Positions 6,372 to 8,564 of a DNA stretch of 8,564 bases are shown one piece after another. How positions within the stretch are numbered: the first letter of the stretch is position 1; the number at the start of each line of letters is the position of its first letter. Position numbers and translations under genes: made by a program. The notes beneath the pieces were generated by a model. That model saw nothing but the letters and a program-made list of their open reading frames with translations. It was not told the DNA's origin and did not search any database. Source of the stretch: an uncultured Actinomyces sp. (GTDB lineage Bacteria > Actinomycetota > Actinomycetes > Actinomycetales > Actinomycetaceae); NCBI GenBank assembly GCA_902373545.1, contig CABKMZ010000085.1, positions 1 to 8,564 on the forward strand. The letters run 5' to 3'.

Positions 6372-6815
6372 ATGATTCCAACGATCAGATTTCAAATCCT
6401 GAAATACTCCCGGGGGAATTACGTGCAACTTTTCTGGGGCAGCACGACGGGTAGGCGGCAGCACCCGCGCGTCGTCCAGGACCGTCGCAACGGGCGCCTC
6501 GTCCTCATCGACCACTTCCCCGGCGGAATCGGACAGCCCAACGCTGCGCCCTGGCCGAGTGAGGAGTGCCCCGAGCGCGTCGTCTTCGCCAACGCCTCGC
6601 AGATGCGCCCCTATCGAGGCCGTGGCGTGCTACGCCTGTCGGAGGACGGAGGGCGCACCTGGATCGCGTCGCGCACCTTCAACCCCGCCCACTACGTCTA
6701 CCAGTGCATGACGATTCTGCCCGACGGCACGCTAGGCCTGCTCTGGGAGCGCGAGATGCAGGGCCTATCTTTCACCTGCATCCCTCTGCAGTGGATTGAG
6801 GCCGCGAAGATGTGA
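6372..6815 (+). pseudogene. C-terminal remnant of a sialidase (exo-alpha-sialidase, GH33-like)
   Basis: 147 codons from ATG 6372 to TGA 6813-6815. The last 80 residues carry the signature of a sialidase end. There is an Asp-box, LSEDGGRTW (S90, D92, G94, T96, W97). An Arg-rich VVFAN...RPYRGRG lies before it, in the place of the third active-site arginine. Then comes FNPAHYVYQCMTILPDGTLGLLWE, where Y110 sits at the position of the catalytic tyrosine. Complete bacterial sialidases have about 350 or more catalytic residues with several Asp-boxes and an N-terminal RIP-type motif; all of that is missing. Residues 1-30 look unlike the family, and no ribosome site or -10 box precedes the ATG. The frame stays open upstream to a GTG at 6192 through the tandem repeat, probably by chance. 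Most likely a dead fragment left by deletion or insertion; a small expressed protein is possible. Confidence 0.6.
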
Positions 6816-6922
6816 ACACATCGCTCACCCCCAACGAGGCGACCGCAGCGCACTCCTTCCCCGGCCAGCGGCCCTCGCGCGCCTCACTGCCACGGCTCAC
6901 CACTGAGGGCCATGCATAGCGA

Positions 6923-6952
6923 GAGGGCGGGTACCGACAGGTACCCGCCCTC
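6923..6952 (-). terminator. Perfect 13-bp hairpin, glmM terminator
   Basis: GAGGGCGGGTACC (6923-6935) and GGTACCCGCCCTC (6940-6952) are fully complementary around a four-base loop. The stem starts 23 bases after the glmM stop (6978-6976) on the minus strand. No U-tract follows, which is common for actinobacterial terminators. Being symmetric, it could also stop plus-strand transcripts coming from the sialidase remnant. Confidence 0.75.
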
Positions 6953-6975
6953 GGCGCATTGAGTCACGGAGACGA

Positions 6976-8328
6976 TCAGAGCGCCAGGTTCTCCTTGACG
7001 ACGTCCGCCAGCGAAGCAGCGACGGAGTCGGCCTCCTCCTGGGTGGCGGCCTCGACCATGACGCGCACGAGAGGCTCGGTGCCCGAGGGGCGCAGCAGCA
7101 CGCGGCCGGTATCGCCCAGGCGAGCCTCGGCAGCAGCAACCGCCGCAGCCACGGCCTCGTTCGTCGACGCGGCCGCGCGGTCCACGCCACCCACGTTGAT
7201 GAGAGTCTGCGGCAGGCGCTGGATGAAGGACGTGAGGTCCGTCAGGGAGCGGCCGGACTCCTTCACCATGCGCGAGATGAGCAGAGAAGACAGGATGCCG
7301 TCACCGGTCGTCGCGTAGTCGCGGGCGATGATGTGGCCGGACTGCTCGCCGCCGAGCGAGTAGCCGGAAGCCAGCATCTCCTCAAGGACGTAGCGGTCGC
7401 CGACGCCGGTCTGCACGGTCTTAATGCCGACCTCGCGCATCGCGAGAATCAGGCCGAGGTTACTCATAACCGTCACGACGAGCGTGTCGTGCGCGAGGGC
7501 GCCGCGCTCGCGCGCGTTGACGGCCAGGGCACCCATGATCTTGTCGCCGTCGATGAGCGTGCCCTCGTGGTCGACGGCCAGGCAGCGGTCAGCGTCGCCG
7601 TCGTAGGCGACACCGAAGTCACAGCCGGAGGCAACAACGGCGGCTTGCAGGGCCTCGGGGTGGGTCGAACCGGCGTTGAGGTTGATGTTGCGCCCGTCGG
7701 GTTCAGCGTTGATGACAGTGATCTCGGCACCGAGCTCACGGAAGACAGCCGGGCCGAACTCGTGGGCGGCACCGTTCGCGCAGTCGATCGCGATCTTCAT
7801 GCCGCGCAGGTCGGTGCCGGTGGCCTCCACCAGGTGCGAAATGTAGGAATCGCGTGCCCACGCGTGATCGGCGTTAATCTCGCCAACGCCGTCGCCGGTC
7901 GGGCGATCCCACTCGGTGTTCACGAGGGCTTCGATCTCGTCCTCGACCGCGTCGGCCAGCTTGTAGCCGCCGTGCGCGAAGAACTTGATGCCGTTGTCGG
8001 GCATGGGGTTATGGGAGGCCGAAATCATGACGCCCAGGTCCACGGTGTCCTCCGCGGCCGTCAGGTGGGCGACGGTGGGGGTGGTGACGACGCCGATGCG
8101 CGTAACGTCCATGCCGGCGCTGGCAAGGCCCGCAGCAAGGGCGTGATCCAGGAATTCGCCCGAGATGCGCGTGTCACGCCCAATGATCGCGCGGGGCTTC
8201 GAACCGTCCGCGCGCCGAGCCCCACCGAACTGGCGGGCGGCGGCCTCGCCGAGCTGGAGCGCGAGATCCGCGGTGATGTCAACGTTTGCCAGTCCTCGCA
8301 CGCCGTCCGTGCCGAACATCCTGGGCAT
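6976..8328 (-). CDS. glmM: Phosphoglucosamine mutase
   Basis: A 450-residue cytoplasmic enzyme of the alpha-D-phosphohexomutase family. It converts glucosamine 6-phosphate to glucosamine 1-phosphate, the step before UDP-GlcNAc, and so feeds peptidoglycan synthesis. The protein opens with MPRMFGTDGVRG. The phosphoserine loop is ISASHNP (S105), the metal loop DGDADR (243-248), the sugar-binding loop GGEQSGH (326-332) and the phosphate loop RPSGTEP (413-419). Length and motif order are normal. The ATG at 8328 has GGAGA four bases upstream; the open frame runs back to 8427, but those 33 codons precede the invariant FGTDGVRG start and are not family sequence. It lies downstream of rpsI in the same orientation, the usual actinobacterial order, but a strong hairpin separates them, so it may have its own promoter. 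A TACCCT at 8369-8364 is a weak -10 candidate. Confidence 0.97.
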   Translation of the reverse strand: MPRMFGTDGVRGLANVDITADLALQLGEAAARQFGGARRADGSKPRAIIGRDTRISGEFLDHALAAGLASAGMDVTRIGVVTTPTVAHLTAAEDTVDLGVMISASHNPMPDNGIKFFAHGGYKLADAVEDEIEALVNTEWDRPTGDGVGEINADHAWARDSYISHLVEATGTDLRGMKIAIDCANGAAHEFGPAVFRELGAEITVINAEPDGRNINLNAGSTHPEALQAAVVASGCDFGVAYDGDADRCLAVDHEGTLIDGDKIMGALAVNARERGALAHDTLVVTVMSNLGLILAMREVGIKTVQTGVGDRYVLEEMLASGYSLGGEQSGHIIARDYATTGDGILSSLLISRMVKESGRSLTDLTSFIQRLPQTLINVGGVDRAAASTNEAVAAAVAAAEARLGDTGRVLLRPSGTEPLVRVMVEAATQEEADSVAASLADVVKENLAL

Positions 8329-8456
8329 AATGTCTCCGTTCAGTGGGTCATACGACTGGTCTAAGGGTACCGCGACTGCGCCCTCGACCTTGTACGAGGC
8401 CGTGGCCCGGACAGTGTCGGCGCTCACATTGCGGGCGCTGTTGACAGGAACAAGAA

Positions 8457-8486
8457 GGTCGCGCCCCGCGGGAGCGGGGCGCGACC
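8457..8486 (-). terminator. Perfect 12-bp hairpin, rpsI terminator
   Basis: GGTCGCGCCCCG (8457-8468) and CGGGGCGCGACC (8475-8486) pair fully around a six-base loop. On the minus strand the stem begins 23 bases after the rpsI stop and is followed by a T-rich stretch (TTCTTGTT), the form of an intrinsic terminator. It would reduce transcription from the ribosomal genes into glmM. Confidence 0.85.
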
Positions 8487-8509
8487 AACAGAAAATGTGC
8501 TGAAGGTGA

Positions 8510-8564
8510 TCAGCGCTTCGAGAACTGCGAAGCCTTGCGGGCCTTCTTGAGGCCTGCCTTCTTA
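8510..8564 (-). CDS. rpsI: 30S ribosomal protein S9, C-terminal end (partial)
   Basis: The last 17 codons and TGA stop (8512-8510) read KKAGLKKARKASQFSKR, the highly conserved basic tail of ribosomal protein S9, which reaches towards the P-site tRNA in the ribosome. The rest of the gene lies beyond the right edge. In Actinobacteria rplM normally precedes it and glmM follows, as seen here. The assignment rests on this short tail plus the glmM neighbour. Confidence 0.92.
   Translation of the reverse strand, partial: KKAGLKKARKASQFSKR

Noticed and set aside
7333..8364. Plus-strand open frame of 343 codons opposite glmM
   Set aside because: Mirror frame of a conserved housekeeping gene, composed of low-complexity Gly/Val/Asp-rich sequence, with no ribosome site.
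8329..8427. N-terminal extension of glmM by 33 codons
   Set aside because: The family starts with the FGTDGVRG block at the ATG at 8328, which has GGAGA just upstream; the extension resembles nothing.
8441..8446. TTGACA on the plus strand as a promoter
   Set aside because: No -10 box at a suitable distance (the GC-rich terminator stem follows), and no plus-strand gene lies downstream.

Overview
The window looks like the chromosome of a high-GC Gram-positive bacterium, most likely an actinomycete of the Actinomyces/Schaalia type. The base composition is strongly GC-biased at third codon positions. The right edge has the actinobacterial order rpsI then glmM on the minus strand. Two genes appear to be read from leaderless transcripts that start at a TANNNT box, a habit common in Actinobacteria. 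The genus is an inference; no rRNA is present to fix it.

Left part (1-4181): a lactose/galactoside unit. A glycoside hydrolase family 2 beta-galactosidase (lacZ-like, minus strand) and a LacI-family regulator (plus strand) diverge from an 84-bp intergenic region. That region holds both promoters and a palindrome with a central CG. A close relative of the palindrome (14 of 16 bases) lies at 16-31, just beyond the lacZ stop. The regulator therefore probably also controls whatever lies left of the window. The beta-galactosidase seems to lack most of the usual fourth domain.

Middle part (4200-6195): two tandem paralogues of 321 and 312 residues. They align without gaps over about 270 residues (about 39% identity by hand count). 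Both have the layout of DUF1444/YtpQ-like proteins of unknown function. Each has its own -10-like box exactly six bases before its ATG, so both look leaderless and independently transcribed.

Right-middle (6196-6975): a decayed stretch. It holds a 21-bp tandem repeat carrying six CCTCC/GGAGG cores at 10-11 bp spacing. After it comes a 147-codon remnant matching the C-terminal end of a sialidase (one Asp-box, the catalytic-tyrosine region) with no N-terminal two thirds. Apart from the hairpin at 6923-6952, I see nothing in 6816-6975.

Right part (6976-8564): complete glmM (phosphoglucosamine mutase, cell-wall precursor synthesis) and the last 17 codons of rpsI (ribosomal protein S9), each followed by a strong perfect hairpin. 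These are housekeeping genes; the stretch between them and lacI looks like accessory sequence.
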